64,000 nt of DNA from Arabidopsis thaliana. Taxonomy: Eukaryota; Streptophyta; Magnoliopsida; Brassicales; Brassicaceae. Shown piece by piece: positions 50,218 to 60,103 of this stretch. A model generated the notes under the pieces. The model was not told where the DNA came from and searched no databases. It worked only from the letters and a program-made list of their open reading frames with translations. The stretch's first letter is position 1, and each line of letters opens with the position of its first letter. The stretch is from contig NC_003075.7 in assembly GCF_000001735.4 (NCBI RefSeq), forward strand, positions 9,611,001-9,675,000, in the 5' to 3' direction. A program made the translations under genes and the position numbers.

Positions 50218-51807
50218 CTAGTTTGGGTTTGGCTTCCACACGGAACATGTAGCCATGGGTCGTCTCTTCCAGAAGAGGTAGAGCGCTCCTTCATGGCCTC
50301 CCAGTTTGTAGTTTTTGTCATAAGCTTTCAGCATCTCACTCGCTGCAAACGCTGCAGATGTGCTGACCGGCCAACCCGTGAACCCAGCCATCATCATTCT
50401 GACCCTCCATATCCCCAGTACCTCGTGTCTCTCTACTCTCTCTGACTCCTCACATGCTATCATGTTCACTATGTCTCTTGCTACACAGTGTTGTTCTGCG
50501 CTGATTCTCTGCTTATCATCCCGTGGCCGTGCTGCATCTATCGACTCAAACATCGCTGTGTAGTAATCCAGTGTTTCCACAAACCGTGACAGGAATGGCG
50601 AGGTGTTTGTGTTGGATTCTTGCTCTACTAGAGTAACCAGTTTTGGGGAGAGGCTCTTGATCAGATGCAGCAGCCTGTCTCTGTGATTTTCAACACTTAC
50701 GCTCTCGTCTGGCATGTGGTGTAATACATATGGGAAGTTCACAACAACAGCAAAGCCAGGTTCCAACCCGAGATGTTCCCGCTGCACCTTGCACCCAGAC
50801 ATGATGGCATCGTGAAACTCAAACGGGACACCACATGACTGCGCCAAAGTTGCAAGCCTCTCACCTACCAAGCTGAGTCCTCCCCCACGAGCATAGGTGG
50901 ACTGTGAATCATCCACACCCGTCACACGCAGCAACGGCGGCCCACCAGGGCGTTTCGCAAGCTCCTGAATCAAAAACATGTATTGTGATCCCTGTGCAAT
51001 CTGAAAATCGATAATGTGGACTCTGGTTTCCCCAGCTATTGCTTCCAAGATCTCAACATTCGCAGTTGTGTACGCGAATTTCCAGTAGGGGCAGATTTCA
51101 TAGAGAACACTCATGTAAGACATCAGTTCCCTTCCCGTTGGTTCATTGCATTTCAAGGATTTGTATATATTGCTCCCAGACCCCTCAAGCCTCGCTCTAA
51201 GCCCTTCTGCCATGTAAGTGCCTAGCCGTTGGATCGGACTGCCTGAGACTGACACCATCTGTTCCAAGACATCAAGGAATCCATACGCTGTAGCGAAATC
51301 CCCATCAGCGACTGCCCGAGCAGCCTCCACCAGCACCTCTTTCAAGTCCAACTGTGGAGTCAAAGCCAAAAGTTCATCCCAGTTCCACGACTTCCCAGCA
51401 GCGGGGCTAAAACCTGAGAATTCTTCAACTTTTGTATCACCACTCAGCAGCGAGACCTCAAGTTCCCGAATCTTACTCTTGACTCCAGCTTCATCATAGG
51501 CAAGAGATGACACCCCACTCAAAGGTGATCCATAGACGTTGTCAGGGGAATGATGGAGATCCGAGATGCAAGACTGAGAGCCCTGAGGAGAAAACGGGCT
51601 CCGGCCAGATGTAATGCTCACAGAAGGAGAGTCATACGAAGGAAGACTACCAGAAGCAGTGGAGGATTCGAGGGTAAAAAAGTTTTCTTTGGACGGGATA
51701 TCAGAGAAGCCTTTGTTGTCTTTCGCTTGAAACTGAGGTGAACAGTAGACTTGAGGATACAGCATGTGCAGTCCAGCCGCACTGTGATGTTTCTGAGACG
51801 TTTGCAT
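50218..51807 (-). CDS. SCL13: GRAS transcription regulator SCARECROW-LIKE 13
   Basis: An intronless coding exon gives 529 residues. GRAS proteins are plant transcriptional co-regulators; SCL13 belongs to the PAT1 branch linked to phytochrome and stress signalling. Domains: a Ser-rich N-terminus, PAT1-branch motif KSKIRELEVSLLSGD, the first leucine-rich stretch from about residue 150, the VHIID motif at residues 263-267 (VHIIDFQIAQGSQ), a PFYRE-like region (GFAVVVNFPYVLHHMPDE), RVERHEVLGIWRVRMMMAGF and the terminal SAW motif ending LFWKRRPM...WKPNPN. The start gives MQTSQKHHS. A leader intron lies upstream of the ATG. Confidence 0.95.
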   Translation of the reverse strand: MQTSQKHHSAAGLHMLYPQVYCSPQFQAKDNKGFSDIPSKENFFTLESSTASGSLPSYDSPSVSITSGRSPFSPQGSQSCISDLHHSPDNVYGSPLSGVSSLAYDEAGVKSKIRELEVSLLSGDTKVEEFSGFSPAAGKSWNWDELLALTPQLDLKEVLVEAARAVADGDFATAYGFLDVLEQMVSVSGSPIQRLGTYMAEGLRARLEGSGSNIYKSLKCNEPTGRELMSYMSVLYEICPYWKFAYTTANVEILEAIAGETRVHIIDFQIAQGSQYMFLIQELAKRPGGPPLLRVTGVDDSQSTYARGGGLSLVGERLATLAQSCGVPFEFHDAIMSGCKVQREHLGLEPGFAVVVNFPYVLHHMPDESVSVENHRDRLLHLIKSLSPKLVTLVEQESNTNTSPFLSRFVETLDYYTAMFESIDAARPRDDKQRISAEQHCVARDIVNMIACEESERVERHEVLGIWRVRMMMAGFTGWPVSTSAAFAASEMLKAYDKNYKLGGHEGALYLFWKRRPMATCSVWKPNPN

Positions 51808-52790
51808 TGGAAAAACCCCAGCAATACACTACACAGCTCCTGAATCAATCTTCTTTTAGCCAAATCACTCTCTACAGTGTAACTTGTTCAAACCAAGGAG
51901 AATAAAAACCTGCCTCCATGAAAACATCCAAAAACAACAAGTGAGCTACAACAGAGTAAAGCAACTAAATACAGACACTGTGATTTGTGATAGAAGAAGA
52001 AAAAAAAGGTCTAGTTGTGAATTTTTCTCTAAACAAACTCAAACATATGCGACAAAGTCTGCTCTCACAATCAATCACTCAAGTCATCATAGGGTTATCA
52101 GAAAACAGATCTGACATCTTTCAGAAATCATATATCGGTTTTTGCTACTGCCTTCAGATTTCTATTGCCAGATAAAAGGAACCCCAAAAAATGGAAGCTT
52201 TACACTCTCTATATATCTCTCTCTACAGAAGAAATTACATCTATTCGAAGGTTGGAGTCATACCCTAAAGCAGGGTTTTTTACCAGAATCAGGTTAAACT
52301 AAGGGATTTCAAAGCTTTAAAACCTAGGCTCCAAGTCAAGATTTTTACACAATCATCAGGATAAAGTTTAGTACTTTTGAATCAACACAAGGCAAACAAA
52401 GGGACAGGTAGACAAATCGATGTTGGGTTACAGGGAATAATCGCTTTTTGCGCCAAAACCAAATCAAACAAGTCATATCCTTTCAAAAACAAACAATCAA
52501 AAAAGGCACATATAAGCTCAGATTCCTAACCCCTAGGACCAAAAGCTTAAAACCAGATGAGAGCAGAGCTAAGGAAGAAGCAATTGTTCAATTTAGAAAC
52601 AAATGAAATTGAATCGTTTTGACAAGAAAATAAAAAGGAGAAAGTGACTACAGAGATCACCATGAAAGCTAACCTTTTGAAGGAGAGAAGCTGAAGAAAT
52701 TTTGTTGAATGGGAGATTTTTGTTGACAAGGGGACAAAAGAGAAGTTTTCCTTGCATACTCAAGAATCAGCTTGAGGAAGAAGAAGGAGA
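51808..52790 (-). promoter_or_regulatory. SCL13 5' leader with a predicted 764-nt intron and spliced uORF
   Basis: The donor AAAAG|GTTAGC ends exon 1 at 52674 and the acceptor GGAGGCAG ends at 51910; the first coding exon would begin at 51909. An upstream ATG at 52757 (MQGKLLFCPLVNK...) stays open across the predicted splice and stops at 51867-51865, giving a 42-codon uORF that ends 57 nt before the SCL13 ATG. The transcription start is not visible, so inclusion of the uATG is an inference; a weak TTATATC lies near 52797-52803. Confidence 0.6.
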
Positions 52791-55700
52791 TTGAGATATA
52801 ATAAAAGTGCAAATTGTCATGACTCTCTTGGAGCTAATAAAATGCCCCCATTTATGTGGATTATTTACTTGAATGCCACTCTGACCATTGACTTTTGGAC
52901 GGCAGTAGCTGCACTACCACTGTTTATTTATTAATTACTCTGTTAACGTCTAATTGCTTACCATTAATGAAATGCTTAAGTAGAGTAATCATAATGTGAA
53001 GTTTTGCCGAAATAGCGTGTGGACATAAAACTTATTAACTTAGGGTAGACTAATATACTCTTGTAATGTGTTTTCTACTCTTGTCGCTTTCGTTTTTTTT
53101 ATTTACTAAAGAAAATACATTTTTAAAAAATTTACTTCCATAATAGAATATTTTGACTGTGGCTTCCATGGTCATGTAATTTTTTTTTTATGTTAACTTC
53201 ATAAATTAAATCAACCCCCTGGTTAGTTAAGAAACAAAAAAAAACTTGTTAGTCAGTTACATCATAAAAAAAAAAATTAGGAAGGAATCATCAACAAATT
53301 CAAGCTTAACATTTATAATTAACAAGGATAACATGATATATCAAACTTATGGAGCATACTAAAATAAATGTAACATTTAAGTAAAAAACACTTTATTTTA
53401 TCGACAAGCATTATAATATACCCAATGTCAAAGTTAATTTTTTCGTTTGTATTTAATAAGACTTCGGCTTTTAAAAACGGTTTCGAAATAGTCCCGTTGA
53501 AATTAATGTTTAAGACTATAATTTGGTCAATTTTTAGAATATTTTGTCCTTTATTTTTCCCATATTGTCAAGTTTTATAGGTTTATGTTTCAAAATGGTT
53601 TGACTTATTGTTAATGTAAAAAATTTCCAATGCATGTTTGTTGATATAAGATTGGATGAAACTGATCGCAGTGGTTTTGAAAATCTTTGAATGCGGAAAT
53701 TAAGATGTATACACAAGTAAAAGTTGCACAAAGATCAAATCTACAACAATGATGGCAATATGGATAGTGTGCACCTATCTAGTTTTAGATTCCATAAACA
53801 AAAGTGTGTGCCTCAAATCCAAGATAATTCTTTCACCATCCAAAAAAAAACAAAATTAGTTGTCACGTACGAATTTTTCAAACGAAAGACTTTTCCCAAA
53901 TATCATGTTTATATAATGTTAATACCAAATAAAAAAATGTTATAAATATTGTTCATATGAAAATTCATAGAGTTAATCCAATAAGATATTCCGACTAGCG
54001 CGTGTGTGGAAAAGACGGGAGTGAGGAAGCGACGCGTGGAGGCGCGTAGGGGATTTGTACGGTGGTGGGATGGCATAATCGTAAAAAAAGAGGAGAAACG
54101 CGTTTGCGTCACATAATATCTCGTAAGTCGGAAAAATCCAAAGATTAAGGACGTTCGTGGACCTCCCAATATCCTCTGACTAACTGACACATGTCTTTTG
54201 TCCCTTTGAACTTATTTGTTTTTTTAGTTAGAATATTGAAACAAGGTGATGAGATAATGGATACAAAAACTGTGACTTGCATGGAAAAGATTTGTGTTTT
54301 GGTACCAGAGAAGAGACAGACTATATAAAATTATAAATAGTGAAACAAATACTTTATTAACCTTTCCTTTTTTTTTTATCTTTCTTGTGTTTTCAAAAGA
54401 AGTAAAAGAGTAAAGAAAGAAGAGAATGAGATGTAAAAGCATGGAATTGTCTTTCCCTTTGTAGAGATGGCATCTTCTTTATTTATGTACAAACACAAAA
54501 TTCTTACAAACATGAAACAGTTTTTACAAAACAGATTTGTATCTCAGATGTTTGTAAATATGTTCCCTCAAAGGAAAACTTGAATATTAGTTGCCCACTC
54601 CTCTCTAGTCTCTATCTATGAGAAGTTCTTAAATCTGATGTACAATATTGAAATTTCTAAGAAGAATATTGCAAAGGGAGAGCCCATTGTATTAATTTTT
54701 ATAATATTTCTGGGTGGACAGGAGTACTGTGTTCGTTCACTTTGTCAGTACCCTTTTTTGGTCCTAAAAAGGAGCTAGAGCATAATAAAGCAAGCAACTT
54801 CGGTGAAGCTACAATTATTCAGAAAGAGATCAGAGGAAAGGCCTACGTAAGAGTAGGAGACGTAATAACTAACGATCATGAGCCCCCACCACACACGGTT
54901 ACTCTCTTTGCTTTCTTCTTTAGTACATACATACACCATTAGTTGATTCATTAATATCCTTATAGTATTAGAGTTAATTTTCGGAATATCAATGGGAAAA
55001 GTTTTTGTTATAATGTTGTTCTTTTTAAAAGAAAACTTTGTTAATAGAATAATTAAAATATATTGGTATCTCTGAAAATTGTTTTTATTGTATCTTTGGT
55101 AATTAACGAGATCTAAATCGTGTTAATTATAGTGGTAAATAAATGTCTAGTTCATCACTTGAACCTCCATACATAAATGTAAAAGTGACATCTTTGTGAT
55201 GAAATTTTGGGTGTTGGAGGTTAATGTTTATTTGAGAATCAAAAATAGGATGTCAAAATTGATAGTAAACAAATAATCATACTTATGGAGGAAACTAAGA
55301 CAGAAATGAGGGAGACATTGAGCATGAGAAGAAAAAAAAAAATTGGGAGTAATAAGGAGGAGGGAAAGGAAAATGAGTAATGTAAATTTAATGTTTGTCT
55401 CCCAATTTACCAATATTAATGATATTGCAAATATTGAAAATGCCAAAGCATGTATCTTGAAGAAAGGGATGGAGTATCAACATCATCTCTAGACTCTCTA
55501 ATAAACAACACTACTAATGATAATTTAATCAATGAGATCATCAAGTGAGAAGAAGGGATGCAACGGAAACACATATTCTCTCCTCACCTACTAAGTACAC
55601 CATTAACTTATTTTGAAAGACTTCTATTTTACATATAACAACACTCTTCTCTTATTCAACTCAATCGTGGATCATGGCTCCAGATGGTTCCTACCAAAAT

Positions 55701-55798
55701 CATACTACTCTCTGGAGGTTGAGAGCAAGAGACATTGTACATCAAGTGGAAAAAATGGAACAAGATTACCTTATATGAGGCATTTTCTTTTTTTCACC
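52791..55798. other. 3-kb gene-poor region upstream of SCL13
   Basis: Mostly A/T-rich with several poly-A or poly-T runs (53160-53270). One GC-rich island at about 53993-54150 stands out and holds four CGCGT motifs. A frame on the minus strand near 55230-55446 encodes a hydrophobic stretch but has no ATG. The right end is the 3' flank of the coiled-coil gene. No protein gene is supported. Confidence 0.45.
53999..54103. promoter_or_regulatory. Cluster of four CGCGT (CGCG-box) elements
   Basis: CGCGT occurs at 53999-54003, 54033-54037 (ACGCGTG), 54043-54047 and 54099-54103 (ACGCGTTT, containing the CGCGTT rapid-stress core). CAMTA calmodulin-binding factors recognise vCGCGb. The cluster lies about 1.2 kb upstream of the inferred SCL13 transcript start and in a local GC-rich island. 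Confidence 0.5.
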
Positions 55799-57292
55799 TT
55801 AAAACATCCTCCCACCTCTATACCATCCTTTGCTCTCCTCTGATCTCTGCCCTGCCTTTCCCTCTGAGCTCCTTGACATCTTTACACTTCTTGAACTCGA
55901 TTTGACTTTACCGCCTGTTGTTGTTATAGTGCTTCTCCCTGATAAACTCTCTTCTGCTGAGTCAACCCTCTCATACTCCTGCAGGACATATCAAAGCTTA
56001 ATTTCACATCTTATCTTGTGAGCTAATGAACCAATAACATGAGCTTTGTCTCTCAAGGCTAAGAAGCAACTACCTTGGGCTTCTTCTTGGTATAAGGAGT
56101 TAGGCATGGATTCAAATCTTCCAGAGCCAATCCATCAGGGCTACCTGAGCTGAATTCCTGATATGCATGCAATTCTAATAAGACCATTGCCAGTAGTTGT
56201 TGGTTCCAAACTCAGATTCTTCAAGGTTGCCTACTTTTGATCTGATTTACTTACCAGTGAATCATAGGAAGAAGTCTGTGCTTGCCAGTAACAGCTTTCT
56301 GACAAGTACTTGTTCGCTTTCACCTGATAAGAAAAAGTAATTTCAGATTACTATTAAATAATACATTAAGCTATATAGAACTTCCCAAGAGTTACAACTT
56401 GGTTTCCATTATATTCAGATTCTAAGTCCCACAGGTTACAAATCAAAGAAAGTAAAAAAAAGAAACAAAATTACCTCAGCAAGGTCTTGAGCAATGCATT
56501 GGAGCTGTCCATTAAGTGAAATGACCTGCTTTTGAAGATTAGGTATAATCTCTCTCGCCTGATTCAGCTCCTGCATTTGATTGATTTGACTATTCATCGA
56601 ATCCGGAAACAGAACCGCACTCTTCAGTGACTTTATCTCTTCCCTTTGCTTCAGACACAGATCCTTCAACTTCTCCACCTGCAAAAACACCTTAATTTGA
56701 TTACAAACAGCTAATCTTTCGTGGATCTAACACAGGGACACATTCCAAAACCCTAAACGACTAAAACCAAGGTTTAAAGAGAGAAAGAAGATTTTACTTC
56801 TCGGTTCTTCTCTTCAAGCTGAAACTTTAGCTCAGCTATTTCAACCTCCTGGTCCTTGTTCATCCCCAGAAGCTCCCTTTCGCTTCGCAGAACCATAGAC
56901 AATGTCCTAGTGTTACTCTTAACCTCTGTCAATGCCTTCACCTTCTCCTTCCCGAATAGCTTCCTCTGCAATGTTCCCAATGTACTCTTCCCTCCTCCTT
57001 TGCCAGTATCAATTTTCTTCAGTTCCTCGGGAATCACAAGCTCGACCCTCTTGCTCTTGGAATTAGATTTCTTCATTTCCATTAGCTTCTTCATCATATT
57101 AGTGAGGTTTCCAGGATTACTATCAGGCTTTATGGGCTTCGTTGTTTTGGTTAAGTAGGAAGATTTGGATCTGACAATGGCTTTCGATGAAATTGGCTTG
57201 TTCGATTTGAATTCTGCGGAGGATGATAGATCTGAGTGAATCGAGGAGGTTACGGATGATCTAGAATCGTAGGAATTGTAGCGAGACGCCAT
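55799..57292 (-). CDS. Unnamed basic coiled-coil protein
   Basis: Five exons: 57292-56798, 56678-56475, 56323-56255, 56157-56074 and 55978-55799, all phase 0, giving 343 residues. The N-terminal half is Ser/Lys-rich and basic (SKAIVRSKSSYLTKTTKPIK; MMKKLMEMKKSNSKSKR). A coiled coil follows (EIAELKFQLEEKNREVEKLK, KQREEIKSLKSAVLFPDSM, ELNQAREIIPNLQKQVISLN). The C-terminus is Ser-rich (TTTGGKVKSSSRSVKMSRSS, ending GWYRGGRMF). The architecture resembles plant microtubule- or cytoskeleton-associated proteins, but I do not recognise a named family. The start ATG at 57292 (MASRYNSYD) is the first in frame; upstream the frame has no ATG. Confidence 0.82.
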
Positions 57293-58382
57293 TATTGATG
57301 GAAGGTTCAAAAAAGATTAGGATCTGTGAATTTGAAAATGAGGAAGAAGATGAAGCAGAGGGAATTTGGTTTTTCTGTTTCCAATGTCCCACTCTCTTCT
57401 TTTCAAATTTCGTATTCTCTCTGTTCTAAAACGGACTTTTCATCTGTATTGGGCCTAACTATGGGCTTTAAAAGTTTAACGGCACTTTTGTGTTTATTTG
57501 AATTTTGTTATTCTGTTTATTCAAATAACTAAATACTAATGAGATAATTAATCATTTGCTCTAGAAAATTAGAACCAGCACATATCTACACTTTTAGCTT
57601 TCCTTTCATTTTTGTGCATTTTTTTCCTTTCTAATTTGGACTTTTGTTACTTCCTTCTTTTTTCTTAACTGTAAAATGACATATACAAAGTGAAGAGACT
57701 TTCATGTTCCTTTTTTGGGGGGTTTATGGACGAGCATTTTGTATTTTTGTGGACAGTAAATAATAGCGAAGAAGTTGGCGTTGATTGAGGCAGGCATAAA
57801 GGAAAAGATGGAATGAATAATGAAGTTGGCTTTGGTCCATATTGTAGAACCCAAAGCCTAATAACCGTACACTAAGCCCTTACATACATGAAACGCTGAA
57901 TTGTCATTGGTAGAAAAGGAAATGGAAGAGTAGTAGTAAGGAATTATATCAGTTAATAAGAGTTGTAATGTGAATAGAACACGTAACTGGACTAGTATGC
58001 ATGTGTATGAGAAGTTCAAATCTTTAACTCTCACAATATCGTCGAAGACAATTGTTTAGGATAAGATAGAAACTAAATGAGCATTTAAAATTTAAAGAAA
58101 AAAGGGAACTGTAGAGTTGCCTTGGCAGGAGGGGAAAGCATTATCATGAAGAATCTGGTCTACAAGAATGGGAAATGGACAGATGTATCTGTTCACCACC
58201 AATCCATCTTCATAACTCAAGTGGTCCCTTTCTCTCGACCCATCCACGTCTCCTTCATCACAAGTAAGACCAAATTAAGCCACCATTTGGTGTCTGTCAT
58301 CTTCTCTTTAATGCTCTCTTTTGTTCTTTCTTTATAAACACAACAAGACATGAAAGGTTTTTGGGAACTTGTCTGAGTTCCA
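57293..58382. promoter_or_regulatory. Divergent upstream region of the coiled-coil gene and the RING gene
   Basis: 1.1 kb. Two site II elements, TGGGCC at 57450-57455 and TGGGCT at 57462-57467, lie about 160 bp upstream of the coiled-coil gene ATG. The RING leader probably starts after about 58080 and has a GTAAG donor-like site near 58263, so a leader intron is possible. No other gene is seen. Confidence 0.45.
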
Positions 58383-58883
58383 ATGCGGCTGCTGCTATCA
58401 TCTGATCCCCAACCCGAACTTACGTCTACATGTACCTCTCATAGTTGCGGCTGGAAGCCTTACTCTCATTCCAATGACTTTGCTGCCAACGCGTTCCTCC
58501 TTCTCATCATCCTCTTCTGTTCTTTCATATGCGTCCTCTCTCTCCACGCTGCTATCCGTTGTTGCCTCCGTCCAGTCCTCCAACATGTCCCTAAGCCCGA
58601 CCCGGACCTTGAGGCCACCCATCCAGACGCTCCCCCGACACTTGTCTACTCCCCGGGCCTAAACCTAGCAGGCAATGAAGCAGAGTGCATCATTTGTTTG
58701 TCTGAATTCCAAGACGGTGACACCTTACGCGTGTTGGAGAGATGCAAACATGGATTCCACGTTTATTGCATCCAGAAGTGGCTCTCCTCATCCCATTCTT
58801 CTTGTCCCACTTGCCGGACAAACATCTTCTCCTCCCCACCTCAACTTCACTCACAAAGCTTACCACTAACGAGTACACCTTAG
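58383..58883 (+). CDS. RING-H2 (ATL-like) E3 ubiquitin ligase, membrane-anchored
   Basis: An intronless frame of 166 residues. A single membrane segment lies at about residues 33-60 (FAANAFLLLIILFCSFICVL). A GLN-type spacer then precedes the RING: Cys102, Cys105, Cys121, His123, His126, Cys129, Cys141 and Cys144. ATL proteins catalyse ubiquitin transfer at membranes. It is slightly atypical: 11 rather than 10 residues separate the sixth and seventh ligands, and the usual Pro just before the third Cys is Glu (VLERC). The Trp for E2 contact is kept (QKWL). Recognised as the At4g17245 type. Confidence 0.9.
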   Translation: MRLLLSSDPQPELTSTCTSHSCGWKPYSHSNDFAANAFLLLIILFCSFICVLSLHAAIRCCLRPVLQHVPKPDPDLEATHPDAPPTLVYSPGLNLAGNEAECIICLSEFQDGDTLRVLERCKHGFHVYCIQKWLSSSHSSCPTCRTNIFSSPPQLHSQSLPLTSTP

Positions 58884-60103
58884 TCAGATGGTAGCTAGTT
58901 CCTGGTCTTGCCCACTTTTTTTTTATCTTTATTTTCTTTACAACTTCACACCACTATCATGTTTTACAAGTTAGTTTATTTTTTACCTTTCTCCTTTTAT
59001 ATTCCATGAAATTTGCACAGTCTAAAATTGATATGAAGTCACTTTTGTGAATCATCATTTACAACGTATAACAAACAAAGACCAATGTGTAACGAAGCAA
59101 TAACAATACCTCATAATATAGAGGGACCAAAGGCTTTATTTAATGTCGGAGTTCAAGATATATGAGGTCTTGACTGGTGTTAGGTACGTTCCCACTTGTT
59201 GGATAAGATAAAGAAAAGAGTTGTTACTAGATAAGATAATGGATAAATATAGAGGATGAGAAAAAAAAATAGAAGTGGAATGACGACGACTCACATTACG
59301 AGCATTAACTCCATTGCCCATTGGCATGGAATGATTCTAGCTAGCAGTAGGAGAAAATTCCAAGTGCGTGCAAAGTTCTTCAATGAATTCCTAGACCCCC
59401 TAACCAGAGTCATGGATGCAATACTGGAAAGGCAAGACTATGCTCGCTGCATATTTTCAGGTTGCTGACATGTTCAAGCTCAAAACACAATCAAGCGATG
59501 AAGTTAGAGGAGAAGATGATTGAACAACTTTGATCTGGTCTCAAAGGTCAAAGCCATGCAATATCTCCTCGTATGTACTACATTGTTCTAGATAGCCTAA
59601 TGATGCACATCGTGAGTTATGTTAAAAAACTATTTTTAGAAAAAGTTACTGAGAGTTCTGGACAAAAAGTTCAGGGTAATGATATTTAAGGTGACAAAAG
59701 GTAGGAGATGTTACTATTCACAAAAAAAAATTAAAGGGTTATCTTGTAATGCGACTTGTTCATGTTAGTTGTTGACAAAAAAATAGACTGTTGTAGATTA
59801 TTTGTTATGAGGGTAGGAGTAGGATCGTGTAGTGGAGAGACGAACACGTAAGTAGAAAGAAAGAGCCTTGTTATTAGATTAGAGCTGTGTTAATGTGTGA
59901 ACGCAACCAACAGTTCGTTTTTGAACGAGTCTAACTAGAGACAAGTCAAAGCTTATGACTTTGAGTGGACACTGGACAGAGCTAGTAACTTCTTTGAAGA
60001 TTCTGAACAATTTTATAACATCAAGACACGACTCTGTCGCTCTCTCTCTCCATAGAAGAAGACGAAGAAATAGAAGAATCGAGAGAGTGAGACAAATCTA
60101 GTG
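58884..60103. other. 1.2-kb intergenic between the RING gene and the membrane protein
   Basis: It contains the RING 3' UTR and the promoter and leader of the next gene, with CT-rich leader repeats (CTCTCTCTC) near 60039-60049. An ATG at 59256 opens a 70-codon frame with no family resemblance or coding bias that I could see. No repeat is found. Confidence 0.45.

Noticed and set aside
55228..55446. Signal-peptide-like hydrophobic frame on the minus strand
   Set aside because: No ATG start, A/T-rich low-complexity DNA, no mature-peptide motif.
59256..59468. 70-codon ATG ORF between the RING and membrane-protein genes
   Set aside because: No resemblance to a family, no promoter or context support; length within chance expectation.
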